Shown: positions 1 to 10,281 of the stretch, one piece after another | How the letters are laid out: each line of letters starts with the position of its first letter | Position numbering within the stretch: position 1 is the first letter of the stretch | DNA from: an uncultured Methylococcales bacterium | GTDB lineage: Bacteria > Pseudomonadota > Gammaproteobacteria > Methylococcales > Methylomonadaceae | Assembly: GCA_913009265.1 (NCBI GenBank) | Contig: CAJVYL010000006.1 | Coordinates: forward strand, 1 to 33,954 | DNA: 33,954 nt | Direction: 5' to 3' | Made by a program: the position numbers and the translations under genes | The notes under the pieces: model-generated | What the model saw: the letters and a program-made list of their open reading frames with translations, nothing else | What the model was told of the DNA's origin: nothing | Databases searched by the model: none

Positions 1-68
1 CCAGGCGGGATCGAACCGCCGACCTCAACACTGCCAGTGTTGCGCTCTCCCAATTGAGCTATGGCCCC
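1..68 (-). tRNA. tRNA-Ala(GGC), 3' end cut by window edge
   Basis: Read on the minus strand, the 5' acceptor arm GGGGCCA (68-62) is followed by a D arm, an anticodon stem CAACA/TGTTG around the loop CTGGCAG (anticodon GGC, alanine), and a T arm GGCGG-TTCGATC-CCGCC. Only the first three bases (TGG) of the 3' acceptor strand lie inside the window; the rest and any CCA are beyond base 1. The gene starts 33 nt after the gltX stop on the same strand, so read-through from gltX is possible. Confidence 0.95.
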
Positions 69-101
69 TTAGTTGAGTTCCATTATTATACAGCTTAATT
101 A

Positions 102-1499
102 TTACTTGTCTAGTTTTTCTTTTATAAATTCTATTGCTGTTTGCATTCTGGCTAAAGTTTTTTCTCTGCCCAATAAAGATAATGTTATATCTATTGCTGG
201 CGAGACCCCTGCCCCTGAAATAGCAACTCTTAAAGGTTGGGCAACTTTACCCAACTTCAACTCCATTGCTTCAGCAGTATCAAGCACAATTTGATGAAGT
301 TTTTCACCGTCCCATTCTTCCGTTTGGCTAAATGCATCTAATAGTGCTTGTAATACTTCATCAGATCCAGCTTTAAAGTTCTTTTTAGCCGCTTTTTCGT
401 CATAAGATTCAAAATCCTGATAAAAATAGTGACTTGCCGCCGCCATTTCAACCAATGTTTTACTACGTTCTCTTTGTGCTTTAACGACTTCAACCAAAGC
501 AGGGCCATTTGCAACATCTAAACCTTGATTGTTCATATGCCATTCTAAATGCTTAGCAACATACTCTGGCTCATCATTCATGATGTATTGATGATTTAAC
601 CATAATAGTTTTTCAGGGTTAAAAGTAGAGGCTGAGACATTGCATCCATCAAGATCAAATAACTCAATCATTTCATCGATAGAAAAAACTTCTTGATCAC
701 CATGAGACCAACCTAATCTAACCAAATAATTTAACAATGCATCAGGTAGAAAACCGTCATCACGATATTGCATTACACTTACAGCACCATGTCTTTTAGA
801 TAATCTTGCACCATCAGAACCTAAAATCATAGGTACGTGTGCATATTTTGGTAATTCAGCACCTAGCGCATTAAGAATATTAATTTGTCTAGGTGTATTG
901 TTGATATGGTCATCACCTCTGATAACATGACTGATCCCCATATCCATATCATCAACTACAACTGTTAAGTTATAAGTAGGTGTGCCATCTGATCGAGCAA
1001 TAATTAAGTCATCCAACTCTTTATTCGCGACAACAATATCACCCTTGACTAAATCATTTATAACGACTTCACCATCAACAGGGTTTTTAAAGCGGATAAC
1101 ACCTTCAGAGTGGTTAGCTGCTTTACATTTTCCGTTATAACGAGGTTTCTCTTTATTGGCTTTTTGCTGTTCCCTTAACGTATCCAATTCTTCACGTGTA
1201 CAAGTACAGTGGTAAGCATCACCTTGATCTAATAATTGTTGAATAATTTCTTTATAACGATCAAAACGTTGCGTTTGATAAAATGGCCCTTCATCGTGTG
1301 TTAAACCTAACCAATTCATACCATCAAAAATAGCATCTACTGATGCTTGAGTTGAACGTTCTAAATCAGTATCTTCTATTCTTAAAATAAACTTTCCGCC
1401 TTTTTTCTTGGCATATAACCATGAAAAAAGTGCAGTTCTGGCACCACCTACATGAAGGTAGCCTGTTGGACTTGGAGCAAAGCGAGTTTTAATTGTCAT
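102..1499 (-). CDS. gltX: Glutamate-tRNA ligase (GluRS)
   Basis: Class I aminoacyl-tRNA synthetase that charges tRNA-Glu with glutamate in the cytoplasm. The 465 residues match the bacterial family (E. coli about 471). Visible signatures are the HIGH-type motif GYLHVGGAR at residues 13-21 and the KMSKS-type motif LSKRH at 233-237. Cys98, Cys100 and Cys125 match the zinc-binding positions of E. coli-type GluRS. The start is an ATG at 1499. tRNA-Ala lies just downstream on the same strand and the Sel1-repeat gene upstream. Complete and unremarkable. Confidence 0.97.
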   Translation of the reverse strand: MTIKTRFAPSPTGYLHVGGARTALFSWLYAKKKGGKFILRIEDTDLERSTQASVDAIFDGMNWLGLTHDEGPFYQTQRFDRYKEIIQQLLDQGDAYHCTCTREELDTLREQQKANKEKPRYNGKCKAANHSEGVIRFKNPVDGEVVINDLVKGDIVVANKELDDLIIARSDGTPTYNLTVVVDDMDMGISHVIRGDDHINNTPRQINILNALGAELPKYAHVPMILGSDGARLSKRHGAVSVMQYRDDGFLPDALLNYLVRLGWSHGDQEVFSIDEMIELFDLDGCNVSASTFNPEKLLWLNHQYIMNDEPEYVAKHLEWHMNNQGLDVANGPALVEVVKAQRERSKTLVEMAAASHYFYQDFESYDEKAAKKNFKAGSDEVLQALLDAFSQTEEWDGEKLHQIVLDTAEAMELKLGKVAQPLRVAISGAGVSPAIDITLSLLGREKTLARMQTAIEFIKEKLDK

Positions 1500-1599
1500 T
1501 TATAAAAGGTGATAAATTGTTTAGGTAATCGTAACAAAAGTTGTTGAATAGAGAGGGAATCGAATGCTCCCCCTATTAGTGTGACTAAGTAAGTCAACT

Positions 1600-2058
1600 T
1601 TACTTCATCATTAAAATATTAAGTGCATATTTCTTTGGTATTTGGCGAGAGGCACTAAAACGCATCTTTTTATAATCAAACTTTACACTTCCTTTTGCCG
1701 CTGGATTTTTCCCTAAAATAGCCAGTGAAGTGCCATGCCCTTGTTTAGCTGCTTTTTCATACCAACGAGTTGCCATCGCCTTATTCCCAGCAACACCTTC
1801 TCCCATATCATACATTGCAGCAATAACTACCTGAGCCTCAACAAAACCCTGTCTTGCTGATTTTTCCATCAACTGAGCTGCTCGTCTATTATCGACTTCT
1901 ACACCGCGACCTAAAATATACAATGATGCTAATTTAGCTTGCCCTAAAGCACTGCCCTGCTCTGCACTTTGCTTAATTTCTTCAGTTGTATCAGCCTTAG
2001 AAATTGCACTGAACGACAACAAGCTGACCAATAAAAATAATTTTAATAATTTATTCAT
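1600..2058 (-). CDS. Small exported Sel1-repeat protein
   Basis: A 152-residue protein with an N-terminal signal peptide (Lys-rich start, hydrophobic core about residues 5-19, likely cleavage near SKA-DT). Two clear Sel1-like repeats follow (about 32-68 and 69-104, with the pattern A-x-L-x-x-x-Y-x-x-G-x-G-V and A-x-x-x-x-x-x-A-A-x-Q-G), plus a partial third. Sel1 repeats form short alpha-helical solenoids that bind proteins; the partner cannot be told from sequence. The C-terminal 35 residues are basic and not repetitive. It lies 13 nt after serS on the same strand, so the two are probably cotranscribed. The specific role is unknown. Confidence 0.8.
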   Translation of the reverse strand: MNKLLKLFLLVSLLSFSAISKADTTEEIKQSAEQGSALGQAKLASLYILGRGVEVDNRRAAQLMEKSARQGFVEAQVVIAAMYDMGEGVAGNKAMATRWYEKAAKQGHGTSLAILGKNPAAKGSVKFDYKKMRFSASRQIPKKYALNILMMK

Positions 2059-2071
2059 AACTCACCTCAGA

Positions 2072-3352
<1,281 letters not shown>

Positions 3353-3441
3353 TTACCTAAAAATGAAAATTTATATTTGATATCTATTATATAAATACCT
3401 CGTTACAGGGGTGAGAATATATAAAAGAGAGTTTTTGTAGA

Positions 3442-3463
3442 TGCTTATTTATATGAATAAGCA
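3442..3463. repeat. Perfect 8-bp inverted repeat upstream of serS
   Basis: TGCTTATT (3442-3449) and AATAAGCA (3456-3463) are perfect inverted arms around a 6-nt loop. It lies about 100 nt upstream of the serS start and about 210 nt downstream of the dsbC stop. There is no T tract on either side, so it is a weak terminator; an operator or a chance AT-rich palindrome are alternatives. Confidence 0.4.
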
Positions 3464-3540
3464 GTAAATAAGGTGGATATAGAAACAATACTTTAACTAA
3501 TAAACACAGGGTTATAAAAAATTAGCGTTTCTTATCCGTA

Positions 3541-3601
3541 AGAGCGGGCCTATTTGGTCGCGAATGGAAAACCAAGAGCTGTCGCGGCCAATAAGCCCCT
3601 C
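3541..3601. repeat. REP/BIME-like palindromic doublet
   Basis: Two GC-rich arms, about 3545-3563 and 3582-3599, are imperfect inverted copies (GGGC..TATT.GG.CGCGA type) about 18 nt apart, in an otherwise AT-rich gap. Each arm can also fold into its own small hairpin. The outer end reads GGAGGGGCTTATTGG on the minus strand, which resembles the GTAGGAGCGGGC type of REP element known in Pseudomonas and other gammaproteobacteria. The 3344-3673 gap (330 nt) holds this element and the inverted repeat at 3442, and no gene that I can see. Confidence 0.6.
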
Positions 3602-3673
3602 CTACTGTAAATCTAATCATGCCTATAATTTATCGCAACTTTGTTAAATAAATTAACTACAGCATAAGGAGTA

Positions 3674-4390
3674 TTATTCGCTCGCTAGAGCTTGAGCTAG
3701 TCGATCTGCTGGAACATAACCTGGAAGAACAGTGCCACTTTCAGTAACAATCATTGGTGTCCCTCTTACTTCAAACTTTGTAGCTAATTCCATATGTTTA
3801 TCAATTGGGTTTTCACAAGTTTTTTCCTCTAAATCCCCACCATTTTTAGCAATTGTTAATGCTTTATTTCGGTCATCTGCACACCAAACAGATACTGCTT
3901 TTTTATAAGAAGCTGATCCTTTACCTGCTCTTGGGTAAAACATATATTGAATGGCAATACCTTCAGCCAAGTACTTATCCATTTCTGTATGTAATTTACG
4001 ACAATAGCCACAATCAATATCAGTAAAAATAAAAACTTTATATTTGCTTTTTTCTGGCTTAAAAATAATCATGTTGTCTTCACCCATCTCAGTAAGTGCA
4101 ACACTTCTAGCCCCAGCCATTTTTTGCTCGGTTAAATCTTTTTTGGCAACAAGGTCAATTAAATGCCCTTGCAATAAATACTGCCCACTATCTGAAACAT
4201 AAAGTATATTTGGCCCAGCAATTACTTCATATAAGCCTTTAACAGCTGACGGTGTTATTGAATCAACTTTTAAGCTTGGCATTGCTTTTTTAACTGATTG
4301 CCTAACAGCATCTTCATCAGCACGAATTTGCATTGATACTAATAAAGAACAGGCTAACAAAGTTGATATGAGCGTTTTAAATGATTTCAT
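3674..4390 (-). CDS. dsbC: Thiol:disulfide interchange protein, DsbC-like
   Basis: Periplasmic disulfide isomerase of 238 residues. A signal peptide (about 1-24, ending QIRA-DE) is followed by an N-terminal dimerisation domain (about 26-85) and a thioredoxin-fold domain. The catalytic CGYC motif is at 127-130 after FIFTDID, and the cis-proline loop is RGTP. A second cysteine pair, C170 and C192, has the 22-residue spacing of the structural disulfide of E. coli DsbC. The family shuffles wrong disulfides in exported proteins and is kept reduced by DsbD. It follows rseP on the same strand after 143 nt, where gammaproteobacteria usually have bamA. Confidence 0.9.
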   Translation of the reverse strand: MKSFKTLISTLLACSLLVSMQIRADEDAVRQSVKKAMPSLKVDSITPSAVKGLYEVIAGPNILYVSDSGQYLLQGHLIDLVAKKDLTEQKMAGARSVALTEMGEDNMIIFKPEKSKYKVFIFTDIDCGYCRKLHTEMDKYLAEGIAIQYMFYPRAGKGSASYKKAVSVWCADDRNKALTIAKNGGDLEEKTCENPIDKHMELATKFEVRGTPMIVTESGTVLPGYVPADRLAQALASE

Positions 4391-4533
4391 AATCCGTTTA
4401 CAGTAAATTGAATGTCCTTGATGGACTATTAAAATTTATTTTTGTTCCAGTCAAAGTGAGTTTATTTATCACACCCCCACCCAAACACTTGCTTAATTAA
4501 TGTTAATTGTAGTTTTGTAAAAAAATATAACCT

Positions 4534-5895
4534 TTATTGAAAAAGCCGACTTATATCGAGAAAAACTGCAAAAATCATTAAAGACATTAACATCAGCATT
4601 CCTGCTTGCTGAAAATACATTTGTATTGTTTCTGAGACAGGACTGCCTTTTATTGCCTCAATCGCAATAAACATTAAATGCCCACCATCTAATACAGGCA
4701 CGGGTAATAAATTTAAAACACCAAGACTAATACTAACTAACGCTAAAAACTTGAAGAATGGAACAATTCCCAGTTCAGCAGATTGCCCTGCATACTGAGC
4801 AATGCTGATAGGGCCACTTAGGTTTTTAGCTGAGGCTTTCCCTACAATCATTTTACCCATCATTTCTACAGTCGTTTTTGAATAAAACCAAGTTTTATCA
4901 AATGCTGCTACTAATGCTTCAAAAGGCGCCAAAGAATAAGATGTTTGCATTGAACTAAGCAAGTCTTCAGGGACATCAACACCTGCACCAATACGTCCGT
5001 AACTATTGTCTTCTGTTTCAATTCTTTCTGGCACAATAACCATGGGAAGATGAACACCTTCTCTCTCAACTATTAGCTGTATTGATACTTCTGGGCGACT
5101 TTTAACGTACTCAACCCATTGTATCCAATCAATCATAACTTGTTGATCAGCTGAAATGATTAAATCGCCAATTTGTAAACCTGCAGTTTGAGCCGGTGAC
5201 TGATCAATCACTTTTCCTATAATCGGTTCTAGAGTCGGTGACCAAGGCTTTAGGCCTAATTTTCCGTACAGCTTCTCGGGAGTTTCCGCATCATCTTCAG
5301 ATAACAAAAGCGTATATGATTGTTCTATTTCATCTTTATTTTTAACGACAACATGAATGTTTTGCTCTCCCTGCATAGCAGATGAAAACAATAAATTCAT
5401 AGCTTCAGGCCATGTTGGTGCATTCTCACCATTAACTTGAAGAATCTCATCGCCTTCAGAGAAACCTGCTGCACTTGCAAGGGTATCTTGCTGTATTTCC
5501 CCAATTATTGGCCTCATGCCTGTTTCACCAATAATAAAAACAGCCCATAACAAAATGACAGCTAACAATAAATTAAAGATTGGGCCTGCTGCAATAATAG
5601 CAGCCCGAGCTATTACTGATTTACGATTAAAAGAATAAGGCAGGTCTTCATCACTCACCACTCCTTCTCTTTCATCAACCATTTTTACATAGCCACCTAA
5701 AGGAATTGCTGACAACACATATTCAGTTGAATCAGCTGATCCTTGATATGACCAAATTACTTTTCCAAAACCGATAGAAAACCGAAGAACTTTAACACCT
5801 GCTTTCCTAGCAACCCAAAAGTGACCAAATTCATGGATTGCAACTAATAAGCCAATCGCTACAATAAAATGGAAAACAGTATATAAAAACTCCAT
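4534..5895 (-). CDS. rseP: Site-2 intramembrane zinc metalloprotease RseP
   Basis: Inner-membrane protease that makes the second cut in the anti-sigma factor RseA to release sigma-E. At 453 residues it matches the E. coli protein. The zinc motif HEFGH is at 21-25 in the first membrane segment, and the third-ligand motif VLDGGH is at 401-406 after NLLPVP. Two PDZ domains occupy about 127-190 and 225-285 in the periplasmic part, and a hydrophobic C-terminus forms the last membrane span. It lies 2 nt after dxr, so it is cotranscribed with the isoprenoid and phospholipid genes upstream. Confidence 0.95.
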   Translation of the reverse strand: MEFLYTVFHFIVAIGLLVAIHEFGHFWVARKAGVKVLRFSIGFGKVIWSYQGSADSTEYVLSAIPLGGYVKMVDEREGVVSDEDLPYSFNRKSVIARAAIIAAGPIFNLLLAVILLWAVFIIGETGMRPIIGEIQQDTLASAAGFSEGDEILQVNGENAPTWPEAMNLLFSSAMQGEQNIHVVVKNKDEIEQSYTLLLSEDDAETPEKLYGKLGLKPWSPTLEPIIGKVIDQSPAQTAGLQIGDLIISADQQVMIDWIQWVEYVKSRPEVSIQLIVEREGVHLPMVIVPERIETEDNSYGRIGAGVDVPEDLLSSMQTSYSLAPFEALVAAFDKTWFYSKTTVEMMGKMIVGKASAKNLSGPISIAQYAGQSAELGIVPFFKFLALVSISLGVLNLLPVPVLDGGHLMFIAIEAIKGSPVSETIQMYFQQAGMLMLMSLMIFAVFLDISRLFQ

Positions 5896-5897
5896 TA

Positions 5898-7079
5898 TTA
5901 AGACATTTCCTTAATAATTTTATAGGATTGATCTCTTGCTTGTTTATCTGCGTCTAAAATATGTTCTAAACTATCTGCTTTATCAGCAGAAAAATTCGAC
6001 ATACATTGCTCAATAACAACAGAAATATCAGTAAATTTTATGCGTTCATTTAAAAACTCATCTACCGCAATTTCATTAGCTGCATTTAGCACTGTTGGCA
6101 TGATGCCACCGGCTTTAATTGCCTCATAAGCAAGCCTTAAACAAGGAAACCTTTCAAGACTAGGCTCTGCGAAATCCATTTGTTTTACATCAAAAATATT
6201 TAATGGCTCAACGCCTGACTCAAAACGATCAGGCCAAGCCATTGCATGAGCGATAGGCACTCTCATATCTGGATTACCCATTTGAGCTAAAACAGTACCG
6301 TCTACATAATCAACCATTGAGTGGATAATGCTTTGCTTGTGAATAACAACTTGAATGTCATCCGGTGACATATTAAATAACAAGCAGGCTTCAATTAATT
6401 CCAAGCCTTTATTCATCATCGTCGCAGAATCAACAGATATTTTACGCCCCATAGACCATTTTGGGTGCGCAACAGCTTGAGCAACTGTTACATCATGTAA
6501 CTCTTCAACAGGCGTTTCTCTAAAGGGGCCACCAGAAGCTGTTAATAAAATTCTTCGTGCTTCTTTAACATCATTACCTGCAACATAGCCTGCTGGCATA
6601 CATTGAAAAATAGCATTATGTTCACTATCAATGGGTAATAATTTAGCTCCAGACTCACGTACAGCTTGCATAAAAATATCACCAGACATAACTAATGATT
6701 CTTTATTTGCCAGCAATACAGTTTTACCCGCTTTTGCTGCTGCTAAACTTGATAATAACCCTGCAGCTCCAACAATAGCCGCCATGACAGAATCTACATT
6801 ATCTAAAGTTGAGACAATTTCTAATGACTTGGCTCCTGACATAACCTTAGTATCAGATACAGCTGAGTTTTTAATCTTCTGTTTGAATAACTCAGCCTTT
6901 TCTTCATTAACAACAACGACATATTCAGGCGTATGAGCAATACATTGTTCATACAAAACATCAATATTTGTATTGGCTGTTAAGGCAATAACTTTATATT
7001 TATCAGAATGCCTAGCTACTACATCTAAAGTACTTACTCCAATTGAACCTGTTGCTCCAAGAATACATATTCCCTTCAT
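5898..7079 (-). CDS. dxr: 1-deoxy-D-xylulose 5-phosphate reductoisomerase
   Basis: Makes 2-C-methyl-D-erythritol 4-phosphate from DXP with NADPH, the committed step of the MEP isoprenoid pathway. At 393 residues it has the normal length. The NADPH-binding motif GATGSIG is at 8-14; the metal-binding DSEH is at 151-154; LLANKES and the MNKGLELIEA loop are present, and the C-terminal helical domain is complete. Its ATG overlaps the cdsA stop by 4 nt (ATGA), giving translational coupling. Its products feed UppS, encoded in the same block. Confidence 0.97.
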   Translation of the reverse strand: MKGICILGATGSIGVSTLDVVARHSDKYKVIALTANTNIDVLYEQCIAHTPEYVVVVNEEKAELFKQKIKNSAVSDTKVMSGAKSLEIVSTLDNVDSVMAAIVGAAGLLSSLAAAKAGKTVLLANKESLVMSGDIFMQAVRESGAKLLPIDSEHNAIFQCMPAGYVAGNDVKEARRILLTASGGPFRETPVEELHDVTVAQAVAHPKWSMGRKISVDSATMMNKGLELIEACLLFNMSPDDIQVVIHKQSIIHSMVDYVDGTVLAQMGNPDMRVPIAHAMAWPDRFESGVEPLNIFDVKQMDFAEPSLERFPCLRLAYEAIKAGGIMPTVLNAANEIAVDEFLNERIKFTDISVVIEQCMSNFSADKADSLEHILDADKQARDQSYKIIKEMS

Positions 7080-7951
7080 GAAAACACTCCTCGTCCAATT
7101 AAAATAACACCTGCATAATAAAAAGGTGCCGCTGCAATTACACTGTCAATACGATCAAGAACACCACCATGACCAGGTAAAATTGTTCCACTATCTTTTA
7201 CATTGTTTTTACGTTTAACGAGACTAAAAAACAAATCACCATAAATTGACACTAACACTGTCAATAAAGACAGCATGATAAAGTCAGTTGCGATCATAAT
7301 CGGGTAACCATAATATAAGGCTAAAACGATTCCACAAACGAGTGCTGACCCCATAGCTCCATACATACCTTGTACTGTTTTCCCTGGGCTAATTAATGGT
7401 GCTAACTTATCAACACCAAACTTTTTACCAGAAAAGTAAGCGGCTATATCGGCTGCCCAGATAAGTATTAAGAAATACATCACAGCACCTGGGCCATAAA
7501 AAGCTCTTAACTTAACAATAAACATCCATGCTGCAAATAAAACAAACCATCCAATAAAAACTTTATATCGTGTTTTTAATTCTAGAGCTAATAACTCTTC
7601 TGGTGCTTTTCTAATGAGTAACATCATCATTACCCAGAATATTACAGGGCCAATTACCAACCACTCTAGAATACCTGAATAATCTTTAATTGCAGGCCAT
7701 TCTAATAAAACAGATAAAAACTCTAAAATATAAGTCCAAAATGCAATAAATAGCATTGGTAAAATCAATGATAATAAAAAGAGTACTTTACCTGTAACGC
7801 TATTAATTGATGATAATCCCGTCCATTCCCATGCTGCGATCAATACGATCACACCTATAAATGGGTAAAAATACATAATAGGAAGTGTGAAGATAGCTGT
7901 TATAGCAACTGCGGCTAAAATCAAGGCTGTTGTAATTCGTTGTAATAACAT
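7076..7951 (-). CDS. cdsA: Phosphatidate cytidylyltransferase
   Basis: Integral membrane enzyme that makes CDP-diacylglycerol from phosphatidic acid and CTP, the branch point of phospholipid synthesis. The 291 residues contain about eight hydrophobic segments. The C-terminal family signature is intact: LVKRKNNVKDSG followed by LPGHGGVLDRIDS near residues 240-272. It lies 11 nt after uppS and overlaps dxr by 4 nt. ATG start at 7951. Confidence 0.96.
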   Translation of the reverse strand: MLLQRITTALILAAVAITAIFTLPIMYFYPFIGVIVLIAAWEWTGLSSINSVTGKVLFLLSLILPMLFIAFWTYILEFLSVLLEWPAIKDYSGILEWLVIGPVIFWVMMMLLIRKAPEELLALELKTRYKVFIGWFVLFAAWMFIVKLRAFYGPGAVMYFLILIWAADIAAYFSGKKFGVDKLAPLISPGKTVQGMYGAMGSALVCGIVLALYYGYPIMIATDFIMLSLLTVLVSIYGDLFFSLVKRKNNVKDSGTILPGHGGVLDRIDSVIAAAPFYYAGVILIGRGVFS

Positions 7952-7962
7952 CGTTTTAATTA

Positions 7963-8721
7963 TTATTGTGTATTAGAATTAGCAGATTCAATGATTTGTT
8001 CACCTGTATGACCAAATCGTCTCTGCCTATTTTTAAAACTATTAATAGCATCTGCTAATAAAGTTTGATTAAAGTCTGGCCATAAAGTTTCTGTAAAATA
8101 AAATTCTGTATACGCTAGTTGCCATAACAAAAAATTACTTATTCTCTCTTCACCACCCGACCGAATAAATAGATCTGGCTCAGGAAGACCCGCAGTAGTA
8201 ATGTGGTCATTAATAACTGACTCATCAACATCCTCAGCCTTCAACTCACCTGTAGAAATTTTTTCTGCAATTTTCTGGAATGCTTGAGTAATATCCCAGC
8301 GACCACCATAATTAGCGGCTATAACAAGGTTAAGCCCCGTATTATTTTCGGTTTGTTTTTCAGCTGAAGCTATTTTTTCTTGCAGCGTTTCAGAAAAAGC
8401 ACTTTTATCACCAACAATATGTAACTTGATATTATTTTTATCAAGTTTATCAACCTGTGATTGAAGTGTTCCCATAAACAGCTCCATTAACATGTTGACT
8501 TCTTTTTTAGGTCGGCGCCAGTTTTCACTACTGAAAGCAAATAAAGATAAAACTTCTATCTTTTCTTGGACACAGAACTCAACAACCTTCCTAACTGTTT
8601 TTACACCAGCCCTGTGGCCAATAATCCTTGGCATCAATTTCTTTTTTGCCCAGCGACCATTACCATCCATGATAATAGCAATATGCCGTGGATTACCGTT
8701 ATCTGTCATAGATTTGTCCAT
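7963..8721 (-). CDS. uppS: Undecaprenyl diphosphate synthase (cis-prenyltransferase)
   Basis: Condenses farnesyl diphosphate with eight isopentenyl diphosphates to give the lipid carrier for peptidoglycan and O-antigen. The first motif IIMDGNGRWAKK carries the catalytic Asp, followed by the conserved GHRAG. FAFSSENWRRP and the C-terminal RSGGE-RISNFLLWQ-AYTEF signatures are all present. I chose the ATG at 8721 (252 residues); the frame also opens two codons earlier with a TTG. An alternative ATG at 8709 (MTDNGN) is possible because no strong Shine-Dalgarno separates them. It sits between frr and cdsA as in many gammaproteobacteria. Confidence 0.95.
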   Translation of the reverse strand: MDKSMTDNGNPRHIAIIMDGNGRWAKKKLMPRIIGHRAGVKTVRKVVEFCVQEKIEVLSLFAFSSENWRRPKKEVNMLMELFMGTLQSQVDKLDKNNIKLHIVGDKSAFSETLQEKIASAEKQTENNTGLNLVIAANYGGRWDITQAFQKIAEKISTGELKAEDVDESVINDHITTAGLPEPDLFIRSGGEERISNFLLWQLAYTEFYFTETLWPDFNQTLLADAINSFKNRQRRFGHTGEQIIESANSNTQ

Positions 8722-8746
8722 TATCAATCGTTATATTTCCAAGAAA

Positions 8747-9304
8747 TCACATTGAAAGTAGGTCAGCCTCTTTAACTTCAAGGTACTTTTCAATCTCTTT
8801 TATGAATTTATCTGTAATTTGCTGGATTTTTTCTTCACCATCATGCGCTTCATCCTCTGAAACCATTTTCTCTTTTAATGCTTCTTTAATTTCAGAGTTG
8901 GCATCACGGCGAATATTTCTAACAGCTACCCGGCCTTGTTCAGCTTCACCTTTAACAACTTTAACTAAGTCACGACGTCGCTCTTCTGTTAAAGGTGGCA
9001 AAGGAATTCTAATAGTTAAACCTTGAGTCGTTGGGTTTAAACCTAAATCTGAACCCATAATAGCTTTCTCAATTGCCTTAACCATATCTTTTTCCCATGG
9101 CGATACTTTAAGGGTACGAGAATCTTCAACTGATACGTTTGCAACTTGAGATAACGGTGTATCAGATCCGTAATAAGAAACGGTAATTTGATCTAACAAA
9201 CTTGGATGTGCACGGCCTGTTCTTATTTTTGTAAATGCTTTTTGTAGTGCATCTACACTTTTACCCATCCGCACTGACGCATCTTGCTCTATATCATTAA
9301 TCAT
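8747..9304 (-). CDS. frr: Ribosome recycling factor
   Basis: Splits post-termination ribosomes together with EF-G. At 185 residues it has exactly the family's size. It begins [13 protein letters not shown] and shows the [11 protein letters not shown] segment, then PWEKDM, the [20 protein letters not shown] segment, and a long helical C-terminus, matching the two-domain tRNA-mimic fold. It follows pyrH after 10 nt and precedes uppS. ATG start at 9304. Confidence 0.97.
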   Translation of the reverse strand: MINDIEQDASVRMGKSVDALQKAFTKIRTGRAHPSLLDQITVSYYGSDTPLSQVANVSVEDSRTLKVSPWEKDMVKAIEKAIMGSDLGLNPTTQGLTIRIPLPPLTEERRRDLVKVVKGEAEQGRVAVRNIRRDANSEIKEALKEKMVSEDEAHDGEEKIQQITDKFIKEIEKYLEVKEADLLSM

Positions 9305-9314
9305 TTATTTATTC

Positions 9315-10034
9315 CTAACCTTTTTCTATCAGAGAACCGATGTCTTCGCCTTGCATAAGGCGCATAATTGATCCTGGTTCAAAAACATTCATAACTCGCA
9401 TTGGGAGGTCATTTTCACGGCATAAGACTAAAGCCGTTGTATCCATTACGTTTAAACGTTGATCTAGCGCCTCATCATACGTTACTCTTGAATAAAACTT
9501 AGCGTTTTCATCTTTTTCAGGATCAGCTGAAAAAACACCTTTAACTTTTGTCGCTTTAATCATTAATTCAGCATCAATTTCTATCGCTCTAAGGCTTGCT
9601 GCTGAATCAGTCGTAAAAAATGGATTTCCAGTACCTGCAGCAAAAATCACAACACGCCCTTTTTCTAAATGTCTTACTGCTTTACGACGAATATAATCTT
9701 CACAAACTTGATTTATTTTTAGTGCAGTCATTACGCGAACTTGTTGCCCTAAATGCTCAAGTGAGTCTTGCATAGCCAGCGCATTAATTACAGTTGCAAG
9801 CATCCCCATCTGGTCGCCTGTCACTCTATTTAAGCCTTCTGCAGCTTGTTCCTTGCCTCGCAATATATTTCCACCACCGATTACAAGTCCAACTTCAACA
9901 CCGGCATCACATAATTCTTTAACTTCAGCTGCAAGACGTTTGACTATTTTAGCGTCAATACTTCCACCTGTTTCGCTCATTAAAGCTTCGCCACTTAATT
10001 TAAGTAAAATTCGTTTGCATATCATTTGAGTCAT
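9315..10034 (-). CDS. pyrH: UMP kinase (uridylate kinase)
   Basis: Phosphorylates UMP to UDP; hexameric amino-acid-kinase-fold enzyme, feedback-controlled by UTP and GTP in the family. The motif LLKLSGEAL lies near the N-terminus, followed by [30 protein letters not shown] and a C-terminal [15 protein letters not shown] region. The frame stays open further upstream (to 10103), but the hydrophobic extension is not part of the family. The ATG at 10034 has AGGA 9 nt before it, giving 239 residues, the normal length. The leader contains the 49-bp tandem repeat array. Confidence 0.96.
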   Translation of the reverse strand: MTQMICKRILLKLSGEALMSETGGSIDAKIVKRLAAEVKELCDAGVEVGLVIGGGNILRGKEQAAEGLNRVTGDQMGMLATVINALAMQDSLEHLGQQVRVMTALKINQVCEDYIRRKAVRHLEKGRVVIFAAGTGNPFFTTDSAASLRAIEIDAELMIKATKVKGVFSADPEKDENAKFYSRVTYDEALDQRLNVMDTTALVLCRENDLPMRVMNVFEPGSIMRLMQGEDIGSLIEKG

Positions 10035-10093
10035 GATCAAAAATCCTATAAATAATAAATTAAGTGTAAATTTAAAAACTATATACAAATACT

Positions 10094-10102
10094 GTATTAG
10101 CA
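10094..10102 (-). promoter_or_regulatory. Possible extended -10 element for pyrH
   Basis: On the minus strand TGC-TAATAC (10102-10094) has the form of an extended -10 box, about 60 nt upstream of the chosen pyrH start and just downstream of the repeat array. No good -35 hexamer is seen 17 nt upstream, so the call is tentative. A separate pyrH promoter is plausible because a terminator follows tsf. Confidence 0.25.
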
Positions 10103-10121
10103 TAAATTCTAAATACTACTT

Positions 10122-10280
10122 CCCTGTTGCTTGCAGTTTCTTGCTCCTGAAAAAACCGCACGTACTAATTCCTTGTGGCTCACAGTTTTTTGCTCCTGCA
10201 AAAACTGCATGTCCTAACTCCTTATGGCTCACAGTTTTTTGCTCCTGCAAAAACTGCATTCGCCACTTCCTTGTGGCTCA
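10122..10280. repeat. 49-bp tandem repeat array, about 3.2 units
   Basis: Units begin at 10122, 10171, 10220 and 10269 (last one partial), an exact 49-bp period. The second and third units differ at only a few positions; the first is more diverged. Each full unit holds a hairpin with arms CAGTTTTTTGC and GCAAAAACTG around a TCCT loop, and a CCTTGTGGCTCA segment. On the minus strand every unit carries GGAGCAAAAAACTG and AAGGA-type purine runs. The array fills the space between the tsf terminator and the pyrH upstream region. No unique spacers separate the units. Confidence 0.9.
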
Positions 10281-10281
10281 T

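Noticed and set aside
9315-10103. Longer PyrH with a 23-residue hydrophobic N-terminal extension
   Set aside because: UMP kinases are cytosolic and begin just before the LLKLSGEA motif; the ATG at 10034 has a good ribosome site.
10122-10280. CRISPR array
   Set aside because: The 49-bp units abut with no unique spacers between conserved repeats, and no cas genes are near.
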